Assembly: GCF_011067745.1 (NCBI RefSeq)
Contig: NZ_JAAMPJ010000010.1
Span: 62,001-126,000 of the forward strand
Direction: 5' to 3'
DNA from: Lentzea alba
GTDB taxonomy: Bacteria; Actinomycetota; Actinomycetes; Mycobacteriales; Pseudonocardiaceae
Length of the DNA stretch: 64,000 bases
Shown here: positions 42,152 to 51,300 of the stretch, piece by piece
How the letters are laid out: each line of letters opens with the position of its first letter
How positions within the stretch are numbered: the first letter of the stretch is position 1
The notes under the pieces: generated by a model
What the model was told of the DNA's origin: nothing
Database searches by the model: none
What the model saw: only the letters and a program-made list of their open reading frames with translations
Made by a program: the position numbers and the translations under genes

Positions 42152-43159
42152 GTGGACACCGCTGAAACCCTGGGGGCTGTGGCACATCCGGGCGGCTTGC
42201 TGGTCAGCCGGCCGGAACTGACCGTGGGTGTCGTGCGTGCGGTGTCCCGGCTCTCGGGTTTGGAGATCGAGCTGCTGACCCGCCGTCCACTGGATCGGCG
42301 TAGCGCGACCGAACGGCAGCAGGACATCCGCGCCGGCCGATCGAGCCAGCCGACGGTCGCGTCCCGCCGGTTGCTGCCGCCGTACGACGAGGGCATCGAC
42401 CTGCGCGTCGGCTGGCTCGATCACGCCGGTCATGCGCACTGGGAATTCGCCACGTCTTCGTCGTCGAGCAGCGGCGACCACTTCCTCGGCACGTCCGGTC
42501 CGACCTACCGGGCTGCGTTCCGGTTTCCGCCGGCGTTCGACGAGATGTCGCTCGTGCTCGCCTGGCCGGAGATCGGCTTCCCGGAAACGATCATCACCAT
42601 GCCGCTACCCGACCGGGCCACCGTCGAGCGAGCCACGGCCTCGATCTGGCAGGCACCGCTGGAAGTTCTTTCCGTGCCGGAAGGGTTGACCCACCACGCC
42701 GACCGCCGCCACGACGCACCGGCCATCGAAGCGGGCACGATCGTCGCGCCACTCCGAGTGCTGCACCGCGATGATCACCGCGTGGCCGTCGTGCTCACTC
42801 GGCTGACCGCCATGAACTCCGTGCTGTCCATGGAACTGCTCAGCATCGCCGAGGGCGATTCCGCGGACGCGATCAACGCCCACGTGTTCACCCCCGCCCG
42901 ACGAGCCTCGAGAGCGCTGGACGACCCAGCCCAGATCCGGGTGGCGGGCAATGGTGCCTCTGTGGCAGTCGTCCGAGGACACGAGGCCTTCTGGATCCGG
43001 CCGGGTGACGGCTCCTCCTCCGGAGGCGACCAGAGCTTCTCCTGCCTCCAGGAGTTCACCCTGGACCGCCCGCACGACGACCTGCTCGACCTCATCGTGG
43101 CCTGGCCTCTTGCCGGACTCCGCGACGTGCGAGTGCAGATCTCCCTCAACCCGAGTTGA
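42152..43159 (+). CDS. Unknown protein with an internal duplication
   Basis: A 335-residue protein I cannot assign. It appears to contain two similar halves: residues about 25-150 (VGVVRAVSRLSGLEIELL, IDLRVGWLDHAGHAHWEF, SLVLAWPEIGFPETIITMPL) and about 205-335 (VAVVLTRLTAMNSVLSMELL, LLDLIVAWPLAGLRDVRVQI). Both share the pattern L-x-(L/I)-V-L/A-W-P followed by an amphipathic strand, suggesting tandem beta-sandwich domains, with Ser-rich linkers. There is no signal peptide. It is divergent from the DUF4062-NB-ARC gene, sharing about 110 bp of promoter region, which suggests a functional link. Confidence 0.75.
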   Translation: MDTAETLGAVAHPGGLLVSRPELTVGVVRAVSRLSGLEIELLTRRPLDRRSATERQQDIRAGRSSQPTVASRRLLPPYDEGIDLRVGWLDHAGHAHWEFATSSSSSSGDHFLGTSGPTYRAAFRFPPAFDEMSLVLAWPEIGFPETIITMPLPDRATVERATASIWQAPLEVLSVPEGLTHHADRRHDAPAIEAGTIVAPLRVLHRDDHRVAVVLTRLTAMNSVLSMELLSIAEGDSADAINAHVFTPARRASRALDDPAQIRVAGNGASVAVVRGHEAFWIRPGDGSSSGGDQSFSCLQEFTLDRPHDDLLDLIVAWPLAGLRDVRVQISLNPS

Positions 43160-43194
43160 ACACATCGAACGGGCGGGTCGGCCATGATGCTGGT

Positions 43195-44067
43195 GTGCCG
43201 GGTCGAGGGTGGGTGGTGTCGGGTGACCACAACGTGCTCGCTGAACGCGGTGGGATCGCGGTTGGTCAGGTGCACGTCGAGCATCACCACCACGCCGCCG
43301 AACCCGTCCGCGTGCCGCGGCAGTTGCCCTTGCCCGGCAAGGACTTCGTCGGGCGGGAGGCGAACCTGCAGGACCTGGACGCGAAGCTGCTGTCGCCGGG
43401 TGCGTCCTGGCCGCTGCTGTTGACCGGAAGTCCGGGGGTGGGCAAGACGACGCTGGCGCTGTACTGGGCGCACCTGCGGGCGGATCGGTTTCCTGACGGC
43501 CAGCTGTACGCCGGCCTGCAGGGATTCACCCCCCGGCGGTTCGAGGGGATCGTGCTGAGCAACGTGGCGATGAGCTACGTCTACATCGGACGGTTCGACA
43601 AAGCGTACGGGCTCTTCGAGGACAGCCTGGCGGCCGCGCGCGAGGTCGGTGACCGGCACGCCGAGGCCTGGGCGTTGACCAACCTCGGAGCGGCGCAACG
43701 CCACAACGGCGTGCTCGACGACTCGCTGTCGGCGTTGCGACGTGCGGCTGAGATCCGCACCGCGATCGACGACCTCGACGGCGAGGCGTGGACCCGTGCC
43801 GAGCTCGGTCGGACCTGCTCCGACCTGGGGCTGTCCGACGCGGCCGAGGCGGCGTTCGAAAGGTCCATCGCGCTGCATCTGGCGCACGGCAACACTTACG
43901 GTCGGGCCAGGGCACTCGACCAGCTGGGCCAGCATCTCCTGCGAACCGGCCAGTACGCCCGCGCGCGAGAGGTCTGGGAGGAGGCGCTGCCCCTCTTCAC
44001 CGCACTGCGCGGGTCCGACGCTGCCCGGCTGCGGTTGACCCTCGCCAGCCTCAGGGATTTCCAGTGA
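43195..44067 (+). CDS. Internally deleted NB-ARC/TPR regulator
   Basis: A 290-residue protein. The N-terminus resembles AfsR-like STAND proteins (SGDHNVLAERGGIAVGQVHVE, then PRQLPLPGKDFVGRE and Walker A GSPGVGKTTLAL at about 82), but after DGQLYAGLQGFTP the sequence jumps straight to TPR repeats (VLSNVAMSYVYIGRFDKAYG, ALTNLGAAQRHNG). The rest of the ATPase, including Walker B and the winged helix, is missing in frame. It may be a pseudogene still read through or a minimal regulator. GTG 43195 is chosen; TTG 43156 overlaps the upstream gene. Confidence 0.7.
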   Translation: MPGRGWVVSGDHNVLAERGGIAVGQVHVEHHHHAAEPVRVPRQLPLPGKDFVGREANLQDLDAKLLSPGASWPLLLTGSPGVGKTTLALYWAHLRADRFPDGQLYAGLQGFTPRRFEGIVLSNVAMSYVYIGRFDKAYGLFEDSLAAAREVGDRHAEAWALTNLGAAQRHNGVLDDSLSALRRAAEIRTAIDDLDGEAWTRAELGRTCSDLGLSDAAEAAFERSIALHLAHGNTYGRARALDQLGQHLLRTGQYARAREVWEEALPLFTALRGSDAARLRLTLASLRDFQ

Positions 44068-44078
44068 GCCCGAGAACC

Positions 44079-44879
44079 TCAGGCTGGTGCGGGCATTGCG
44101 TGGACTTCGGCGTTGTCGAGGATCAGTGGCTGCCAGCTGGTGGCGCCGGTGCGGCCGTGGCGGGGGTCGACTCCGATGAACAACCGCCCGCCGACGCGCA
44201 CCCGGACGTGGCGTGCGGGCCAGTCGGCGGTGGCGCGCTGGCGGATTCGGCCGTCGCACTGCCAGCGCTGGTCGCCGAAGTGCACGATCGTGGAGTGGCC
44301 GTGGATCTGGCCGAACGGGACGATGCCTTCGTAGCGCATCCACGGTTCGTGCAGTGCGGCACCGGATTCTGCCCACAGCGGGCCTGCTTGTTCATCGCGG
44401 GCATGTGCACCCATGTACCAGATCAGCTCAGGGCGTTCGTTGAGCAGGTATGCCGCTCGCGCGGCCGATGCCGGCTCGCCCAACTGCCGCCAGGCCGCGA
44501 GCGTCAGCCCTGCGTGAGTCAGCAAGAACTCCTCGCCATTTGCCGTGATGGCTGCAGCGACCTGCATTCGTCCGTCAGCCCACCACTCCCGCAACGTTTC
44601 CACGCCTCGTCGGGGGAGGGGCTCAGGCCAGAAGATGGTCGAGCCGGGCAGGTACTGCGCCTCGTGATTGCCTGCCAGTTGCACCCAGCGTTCGGTGAGG
44701 AGCGGCGCGACGGTGTCGAGGACGCCAAGGCTGTCCGGGCCGCGGTCGACCAGGTCACCGACCTGGATCACGAGCAGATCGGACGGCAACTGCCCAATCT
44801 CGGCTTGCAGTTCCCGCAGCACCTTCCGCAGCTGGTCTGCGTGCCCTCCGACGTCGCCGATGACAGCAACTCTGGTCAT
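44079..44879 (-). CDS. Metallophosphoesterase
   Basis: A 266-residue calcineurin-like phosphoesterase: VAVIGDVGGHADQLRKVL, VGDLVDRGPDSLGVLD, QLAGNHEAQYL, LTHAGL and QIHGHST supply the binuclear metal ligands. Resembles bacterial bis(5'-nucleosyl)-tetraphosphatase or serine/threonine phosphatases; the first motif reads GDVGG rather than GDIHG. ATG 44879 has GGGGG 5-9 nt upstream; ATG 44891 and GTG 44894 are also in frame. It converges on the NB-ARC remnant, with 11 nt between stops. Confidence 0.9.
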   Translation of the reverse strand: MTRVAVIGDVGGHADQLRKVLRELQAEIGQLPSDLLVIQVGDLVDRGPDSLGVLDTVAPLLTERWVQLAGNHEAQYLPGSTIFWPEPLPRRGVETLREWWADGRMQVAAAITANGEEFLLTHAGLTLAAWRQLGEPASAARAAYLLNERPELIWYMGAHARDEQAGPLWAESGAALHEPWMRYEGIVPFGQIHGHSTIVHFGDQRWQCDGRIRQRATADWPARHVRVRVGGRLFIGVDPRHGRTGATSWQPLILDNAEVHAMPAPA

Positions 44880-45036
44880 GACCACCCCCATCACACAGTC
44901 TCCACACTACGGAACACGCCCGCTCGGGAGATGCGGCGGCAGAACCGGTTCCCCCCTCGAACGGCCCCCCGTGATCTGCCGCCGCGGTGACCAGGGTGCG
45001 CGGCCGGTGTCGTCCGAACACATCAGAATCGTGGAA

Positions 45037-47112
45037 TCACCAGGTCCTGGGCGTGTCCGACGCCGAGCAGGATTCGAGTTCCCGCATGGCCGCGAGTTCG
45101 GGAGGCGGTGGGCCGAGGTGCACGACGCCCAGCCGGTGGGTGGCTCTGGTCATGGCCACGTACAGGTCGTTGTGGCCGAGTGGGCTGGTGAGGACGGTCG
45201 CCGGGTCGATGATCAGCACCGAGTCGAACTCCAGCCCTTTGGCCTGGTCAGGGGTGAGCAGGACGATGCTGTCGGTCAGCTCCGGCGGAACGGTGAGACA
45301 CGACGTCGCCGCCAGGAGATCGATGTGTGGTGCCGGGGCGATGATCGCGAGTTGGCCGTCGGTGTGCGTTCGGCTGAGTTGGGCGATCACGTTGGGCAGG
45401 TCGGCGTGGGTCGTGCGGACGCGCCACGGCGTGTGGCCGGTGGAGCGGACCGACTGGGGTGGACGCATTCCGGGGTGGTGAGCGGCGAGCAGGTCGGCGG
45501 TGGCGGCCATGATCTCCGCCGGGGTGCGGTAGTTGACGGTGAGCCGGGCGAGGCGCCAGCGGTCGTCCAGGTGCGGGCGCAGCACGCGTTCCCAGGACGC
45601 GGTGCCTGCTGGATTTCCGGTTTGGGCGAGGTCACCGACGATCGTCATCGATCTGGCGGGACAGCGCCGCATCACCATTCTCCAGTCCATTTCGGACAGT
45701 TCTTGAGCTTCGTCGACGATCACGTGCCCGAACGTCACCACGTCTTCGCTCTGACCGATCAGGGCGGCGGCCTCGTCCAGCAACGGGATGTCCGCCACGC
45801 TCCAGTCGGCCTGCACGTCGAGCAGGTCCGACACAACGCGTTCCGGACTCAGCGGCGGCCACAGTTCGTCGAGCGCGACCTGGACGTCGGCGTCGGCGAG
45901 CAGTGCGTTCCGCAGCGCGGCCTTGTCGGTTTCGTCCAGCAGGTTTCTCGGGCCGTCGTCCTGGCCGATCACGACACCCGCGGCCGCCAACGCGCGCAGG
46001 TCGGCTTCGCCCAGCCGGCCGTCGGGACTGCCGCCGTCGATCGCCTCGCCGGTGTCGGTGAGCACGACAGCCTCCATGCGGTCGGCCAGGCGCTGTGCCA
46101 GGACGTCCACGATCTCCCGCTGAAAGACCAACCTGGCCTGGTTGTGCGGCAACCCGGTCTGCCTGGCCCTGTGCACGGCGCGGCGACAGGTTCGCGGGTC
46201 GAGGCGCAGCACCTGTTGCTCGAACTCGACGTCGACCGGCTCGCCGGGCATCCGCACCCGCGACCGCACCGCGGCCGCCAGCCGGTCGGCCATGCTCGCC
46301 CGGCCCTTGAGTTCGGCGGTCTCCGGCGGGTCCACTCGGCTGACACCGAAGCGCGGACACAGGTCTGCGATGGTTGCCGTGACCACGCTGTTCTCGCCGA
46401 GGCCAGGCAGCACCTGGCCGATGTAGTCGAGAAAGATCTGGCTGGGCCCCACGACCAGAACACCGCGGGCGCGCAGGTGCTGGTGCCGGTAAAGCAGGTA
46501 GGCGGCCCGGTGCAACGCGACAGCCGTCTTGCCCGTGCCCGGACCACCCTGCACCACCAGCGCTCCGCGGTACTCGTCCCGGATGATCCGGTCCTGCTCG
46601 GCCTGCAGCGTCGTCACGATGTCGCGCAACCGCCCGGTTCGGTCCGCGGTCACCGCCGCCAGCAACGCGGCCTCCCCGACCAGGCTGTCATCGCCGGCAG
46701 CGTCTGGGGCCAGCAGTTCGTCGTTCAACGCGACGACAGTCCGGCCTTTCGTGGTGATGCGGCGTCGTCGTCGGACGCCTTGAGGCGCGGCCGCGGTCGC
46801 CGTGTAGAACGCCTGGGCCGCGGGAGCGCGCCAGTCCACCAGCAACGGCTCGTCGTCCTCGACCCGGAACAGGCCCAGCCGCCCCAGATAGACGCGGCGA
46901 CCGTCGTTCAGGTCCAGTCGCCCGAAGCACAATCCCTGTTCCACCGCGTCCAGACGGTCTACTTCCGCCTGCCACACCGCTGCCGCGTCCCGGTCCTCGC
47001 CGATGTGCTGCACGGCTGCCAAGCGCGCTGCGGCGTCTCCGCGCATGGCGTCCACACGGGCGTACAAGACCAGCAGGTATTCCTGCTCAATGTCGATTTC
47101 ACGGCCAGTCAA
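45037..47112 (-). CDS. helR: HelD/HelR-type RNA polymerase-recycling helicase
   Basis: A 691-residue UvrD/Rep-like ATPase with the HelD layout: N-terminal coiled region (EQEYLLVLYARVDAMRG), RVYLGRLGLF, Walker A QGGPGTGKTAVALHR (about 188), VIVDEAQELSEMDW as motif II, and YVAMTRATHRLGVV near the C-terminus. HelD proteins bind RNA polymerase; the actinobacterial branch (HelR) dissociates rifamycin-bound enzyme and gives resistance. The subfamily is inferred from length and host, and the symbol rests on that. The TTG at 47112 is the likely start (GGGGAG upstream). It lies two genes from the ansamycin-type PKS. Confidence 0.75.
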   Translation of the reverse strand: MTGREIDIEQEYLLVLYARVDAMRGDAAARLAAVQHIGEDRDAAAVWQAEVDRLDAVEQGLCFGRLDLNDGRRVYLGRLGLFRVEDDEPLLVDWRAPAAQAFYTATAAAPQGVRRRRRITTKGRTVVALNDELLAPDAAGDDSLVGEAALLAAVTADRTGRLRDIVTTLQAEQDRIIRDEYRGALVVQGGPGTGKTAVALHRAAYLLYRHQHLRARGVLVVGPSQIFLDYIGQVLPGLGENSVVTATIADLCPRFGVSRVDPPETAELKGRASMADRLAAAVRSRVRMPGEPVDVEFEQQVLRLDPRTCRRAVHRARQTGLPHNQARLVFQREIVDVLAQRLADRMEAVVLTDTGEAIDGGSPDGRLGEADLRALAAAGVVIGQDDGPRNLLDETDKAALRNALLADADVQVALDELWPPLSPERVVSDLLDVQADWSVADIPLLDEAAALIGQSEDVVTFGHVIVDEAQELSEMDWRMVMRRCPARSMTIVGDLAQTGNPAGTASWERVLRPHLDDRWRLARLTVNYRTPAEIMAATADLLAAHHPGMRPPQSVRSTGHTPWRVRTTHADLPNVIAQLSRTHTDGQLAIIAPAPHIDLLAATSCLTVPPELTDSIVLLTPDQAKGLEFDSVLIIDPATVLTSPLGHNDLYVAMTRATHRLGVVHLGPPPPELAAMRELESCSASDTPRTW

Positions 47113-47173
47113 ACCGCTGCGCTCCCCACGGATCCGTGATCAGTGGCACCGAGGGTGCGCGGTGAAATCGGGG

Positions 47174-47191
47174 AAGAACAGTCTTGTTCTT
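47174..47191. promoter_or_regulatory. Inverted repeat AAGAACA-N4-TGTTCTT upstream of the HelD gene
   Basis: Perfect 7-bp arms with a 4-nt spacer (47174-47180 and 47185-47191) between the acetyltransferase stop (47202) and the HelD-type start (47112), in the only place for a HelD-specific promoter if it is not read from the acetyltransferase. It may be an operator or a short hairpin. There is no T-tract. Confidence 0.4.
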
Positions 47192-47201
47192 TCCGGCCGC
47201 C

Positions 47202-47753
47202 TCAGCCGCTCAGCGGTGTGCGCACATGCCGGTGTGCGCTGTTCGGGAAAGCGGGAGGCGCGGCCGGCAGCAGATCGTGCAGGAGATAGCCGCACTTCTC
47301 CGCCACCCGGCAGGAGGCGTGGTTGTCCTTCGCGTGCAGCAAGTCCAAGCGGGTCAGCTGGACCAGGTCCTGCCCGCCCAGCGCCCAGCGCGACACGGTG
47401 TCCAGGGCACGGGCGGCGACGCCTTGACGCCGGGCCGCGGCCGCGGTCCAGTAGCCGACCTCTGCCACGCCTCCGGTCCCGGCTTTCACCACCACGTGGC
47501 CGATGGGCGGTTCGTCGTCGTCTTCGTCGGCCACCACGGCGAAACTGAACCGCGTTGCGGAGGCCCAGCCGGCGGCTTGTACGTCCAGCCACTGCCGGGC
47601 AGCGGGCTCGTCGGCCAGCGACGTGGCCAGCCAGCGGCGCAGCGCCGGGTCACGATGCGCCGTGAGCAGTGCCGGCAAGTCGTCCAGCCGCCACGGGCGC
47701 AACCGCAGGGCGTCTGCAGACTCGGTCTTCGGCACGGACAGCGTGATCGTCAT
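47202..47753 (-). CDS. GNAT N-acetyltransferase (RimJ type)
   Basis: A 183-residue acetyltransferase: LRLRPWRLDDLPALL, VGYWTAAAARRQGVAARAL (acetyl-CoA loop with RRQGVA), and HASCRVAEKCGYLLHDLL. It resembles the other RimJ-like protein at 37191 but is distinct. It is on the same strand as the HelD gene (90 nt gap). ATG 47753 is chosen; upstream codons look non-coding. Substrate unknown. Confidence 0.87.
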   Translation of the reverse strand: MTITLSVPKTESADALRLRPWRLDDLPALLTAHRDPALRRWLATSLADEPAARQWLDVQAAGWASATRFSFAVVADEDDDEPPIGHVVVKAGTGGVAEVGYWTAAAARRQGVAARALDTVSRWALGGQDLVQLTRLDLLHAKDNHASCRVAEKCGYLLHDLLPAAPPAFPNSAHRHVRTPLSG

Positions 47754-47938
47754 GGTCGCCCATTCTGCGCTGTCGGGCAGGTAACGGTGCCCTCGCCGCC
47801 CTACCAGGGCAGCGGGAACTGGGACCGCCAACGGGTTCACCGTCGCCAAGCCGACACCAGGCGCGGAGGGGTTTGTCTTCGCCACCAAGAAATAGCGGCC
47901 AAGGCGCACCCACTGGCGTTTCGACGTAGAGTCCTGGG

Positions 47939-48184
47939 ATGACCGACGAATCCGTGCTGGGCCGCATCAACGAGCTGGTCGACGAGGAGCACAAGCTGCG
48001 CGAACGCGTCGTGGCCGGCGAGATCTCCTCCGCCGAGGAGAAAGACCGCTTGCGCGCCCTGGAAGAAGCTCTCGACCAGTGCTGGGACCTGCTGCGGCGG
48101 CGGCGCGCGGCCAGGTCGCAGGGCGAGGACGCGGACGACGTTCCCGCTCGTTCCGTCGGTGAGGTCGAGGGCTACCTGCAGTAG
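47939..48184 (+). CDS. DUF2630 protein
   Basis: An 81-residue helical protein that matches DUF2630 throughout: VLGRINELVDEEHKLRERV and EKDRLRALEEALDQCWDLLRRRRAAR. The family is small, actinobacterial and of unknown function, usually a single helical hairpin. ATG 47939 is the only sensible start. Followed by a strong terminator, so it is not part of the PKS transcript. Confidence 0.9.
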   Translation: MTDESVLGRINELVDEEHKLRERVVAGEISSAEEKDRLRALEEALDQCWDLLRRRRAARSQGEDADDVPARSVGEVEGYLQ

Positions 48185-48205
48185 CCGTTCTCCAGCTTTC
48201 GCACG

Positions 48206-48240
48206 TGCGCCACTGGGACATTTCCCGGTGGCGCATTTTT
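48206..48240 (+). terminator. Rho-independent terminator
   Basis: TGCGCCACTGGGA (48206-48218) pairs with TCCCGGTGGCGCA (48223-48235) with one G-T wobble and a 4-nt loop, followed by TTTTT (48236-48240). It ends the DUF2630 gene and insulates the PKS promoter. Confidence 0.92.
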
Positions 48241-48281
48241 GTGTCTCGCCAGCAGCGGTGGAGTGATCTGGATCCCGTTGC

Positions 48282-48300
48282 CCTAGGGGTCGCTTAGGGG
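48282..48300 (+). promoter_or_regulatory. Two TAGGGG direct repeats upstream of the PKS
   Basis: CCTAGGGG (48282-48289) and CTTAGGGG (48293-48300) repeat with an 11-bp period, about one DNA turn, 64-82 bp before the PKS start codon. Such phased repeats suit a dimeric activator; LuxR-type pathway regulators of macrolide and ansamycin clusters use CTAGGGG-like half sites. The regulator gene is not in this window. Confidence 0.4.
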
Positions 48301-48363
48301 GATCGACGGCAGGGATTCCTGGACAGGCTTGGACGCACCGAGACTCGACGGAGGTGTGCGTCC

Positions 48364-51300
48364 ATGTTGCGTGCCGAACTGATCCGGCCGTTGCCCGAAC
48401 TGCTCAGGGCCCACGCCGCGCACTTCGGTGACAAGGTCGCGTTCTCCGACCCGTGGCGCTCGGTCATCTACGCGGACCTGGAGCCGCGCACGCGGCGGCT
48501 CGGCGGTCACCTCGCCGGTCTGGTGCCGCGCGGCGCACGGGTGGCGATCCTGCTCGGCAACCGGGTCGAGGTGATCGAGAGCTGCCTGGCGATCACGCGG
48601 GCCAGTGCTGTCGGGGTGCTCCTGAACCCGGATTCCTCCGTCGCCGAACTGGCGCATTTCCTGACGGACAGCGGTGCTTCGGTCGTGATCACCGACGCGG
48701 CGCACGTGGATCGGTTGCGCGGCCTGGGTGTTCGCTCACTGGTCGTGGTCGGTGACTCGGTTCCCGTTGACACGCTGTCGTTCGCCGAGCTGGCCGCCGG
48801 TGGTTCGGCTCCGGCTCGAGACGATCTCGGGCTGGACGAGCACGCGTGGATGCTCTACACGTCCGGCACCACCGGCAAGCCCAAGGGTGTGCTGTCGACT
48901 CAGCGCAGCTGTCTGTGGTCGGTGGCGGCTTGTTACGCGCCGATCTACGGGCTGTCGTCGTCGGACGTGGTGTTGTGGCCCGCGCCGTTGTTCCACAGCT
49001 TCGCGCACAGCTTGTGCGTGCTGGGCGTGACCGCTGTCGGTGCCACGGCACGGATTCAGAGCGGGTTCTCCGCCGAGGGCGTGCTCGCCGAGTTGCGTTC
49101 GGACGTCACGTTCCTGGCCGGCGTTCCGGCGATGTACCACCAGCTCGTGCGCACCGGCGGCACCGCTTCGGGGTTGCGGGTCTGCCTCACCGCCGGCTCG
49201 GTCTGCCCGCCCTCGCTGTGCGCGGACTTCGAGGCGGCCTTCGGTGTTCCGCTGCTCGACGGCTACGGCAGCACCGAGACGTGCGGCATGATCGCCGTGA
49301 ACTGGCCCGCCGGTCTGCGCGTTCCTGGTTCGTGCGGCCTGCCGGTGCCGGGCGTGAGCGTGCGTCTCGTGGACGCCTCCGGTGCCGACGTGCCGTGCGG
49401 GTCCGAGGGCGAGGTGTGGGTCAGCGGACCGAACCTGATGGCCGGCTACCACGGCCGGCCTTCCGCGCTGGACGACGGCTGGTACCACACCGGCGACCTG
49501 GCCCGTCGCGACCCGCAGGGATATCTGACGATCACCGGGCGCACCAAGGAACTCATCATCCGCGGCGGAGAGAACATCCATCCCGGCGAGATCGAACGCG
49601 TGCTGCTGCAGCTTCCCGGCGTTCTCGACGCGGCCGTGGCGGGCCGGCCCGACGAGGTGCTCGGCGAGGTGCCCATCGCGTACGTGGTGCCTGGTCCCGA
49701 TTTCGACCCCGCCGCTGTGCTCGCCGGGTGCCGTTCGCAGCTGTCGGCCGCGAAGGTTCCGTTCGAGCTGCGGTCGACCTCTGCCGTTCCGCGAACTCCG
49801 TCCGGCAAGATCTTCCGCCATCGGCTGGCCTCGCAACCTTCTCGGCTGCGTGCGTCGCTGCAGCCGCTCTACGGCGTCGAGTGGGCTCCCGTTGCCGCCG
49901 CGGGGCAGAGGTTCGACCTCACGATCGTCCACAATGGAGCATTGGGCTTGGATGCCTGGCTGGCTTCGGATCCGTCGCCTTCCGCGCGGTTCGTGATCGT
50001 GACGCGTCGCGCGGTCGCGGTGAACGACACCGAGGGCGTCCTGGATCTGGAGCACGCTTTTCTGTGGGGTCTGGCGCAGCGCGACCGCATCGTGCTGGTC
50101 GACGTCGACTCGGATTCCGTTGACCTGCCGTCCGTTGTCGCGTGCGGGGAGTCGCAACTCGCCGTGCGGGACGGTGTTGTGCTCACACCCCGTCTCACCA
50201 GGTTGCCCGCGGTGCACGAGCCGCTGGGACCTGTCGCGGTTCTCGGGTCCGGCCCGATCGCGGACGAGCTTCGTTCGGGTTTCGACGTCTGTGCCCCGGA
50301 ATCCGCCGCCCTGATCGTGCACACCTCACCGCTTGCCGCCGATCTCACGGTTTCCGCACCGCTGGTGCTGTGCTGGCCCGCCTCCGATCCCGGATTGGGC
50401 GCCTTCTGCGACGCGGCGGCCCGGCACCGCCGCTCGCAGGGCTTGCCCGCGGTGTCGCTGGAGTGGGGCGACGGTGCTATCTCCGTGCTCGATGCGCTCG
50501 GCTCCGCGCATGCCTGCCAACGTGTTTCCGCGCCCGTCCTCGAGGCGTCCGGGGTGCCCTTGCGCGACCGGCTGGCGCCGTTGTCGGCTGCTGAGCGCGA
50601 TGTCGTGCTGCTCGGCCTCGTCCAGTCCGCCGCTGCTCGCGTCTGCGGCTCCGCGGTATCGGCTTCCGTTCCGTTCAGTGAGCTCGGCCTGACCTCCGCC
50701 GGCGCGGTGGAGCTGCGCAACGACCTGGTCGCGTCGACGGGCCTGCCGCTCGCCGCGACCTGCGCGTTCGATCATCCGACCGGTGCCGCTTTGGCTACTC
50801 ATCTGCGGGCTTTGCTGTTCGGTGCGGCTGACGTCGCCGTTGATCAGGTGGCTTCGGACGAGCCGATCGCGATCGTGGGCATGGCGTGCCGCTATCCGGG
50901 TGGTGTGCGTTCGCCGGAGGACCTGTGGCGCCTGGTGGCCGCCGAGGTCGACGCGATCGGTTCGTTTCCTGGCGATCGCGGCTGGGACGTCGACGCCGGC
51001 TACGGGGGCTTCCTGCACGACGCGGCCTCGTTCGACGCCGACTTCTTCGGCATCTCCCCGCGCGAAGCTCTGTCGTTGGACCCTCAGCAACGCTTGCTGC
51101 TGGAGGTCTCCTGGGAGGCCTTCGAACACGCGGGCATCGACGTGTTGTCGTTGCGCGGCAGCCAAACCGGCGTGTTCGCCGGCGCCATGTACCACGACTA
51201 CGGCTCCGGCGTCGGCACCGCGGCCAGCGTCATCTCGGGCCGCGTCGCCTACACCTTCGGCTTCGAGGGGCCCGCGATCACCGTCGACACGGCCTGCTCC

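Noticed and set aside
47113-47201. Rifamycin-associated element upstream of the HelD-type gene
   Set aside because: No sequence that I can match with certainty to that element; only an unrelated AAGAACA palindrome is visible.
47768-47890. Possible C-terminal remnant of a gene ending near 47897 on the plus strand
   Set aside because: The frame (ANGFTVAKPTPGAEGFV then a stop) has some G/C third-position bias, but no start signal and no recognised family.
44000-48363. AHBA biosynthesis genes upstream of the PKS
   Set aside because: None of the genes here resembles AHBA synthase, aminoDHQ synthase or kinase; if present they must be downstream or elsewhere.
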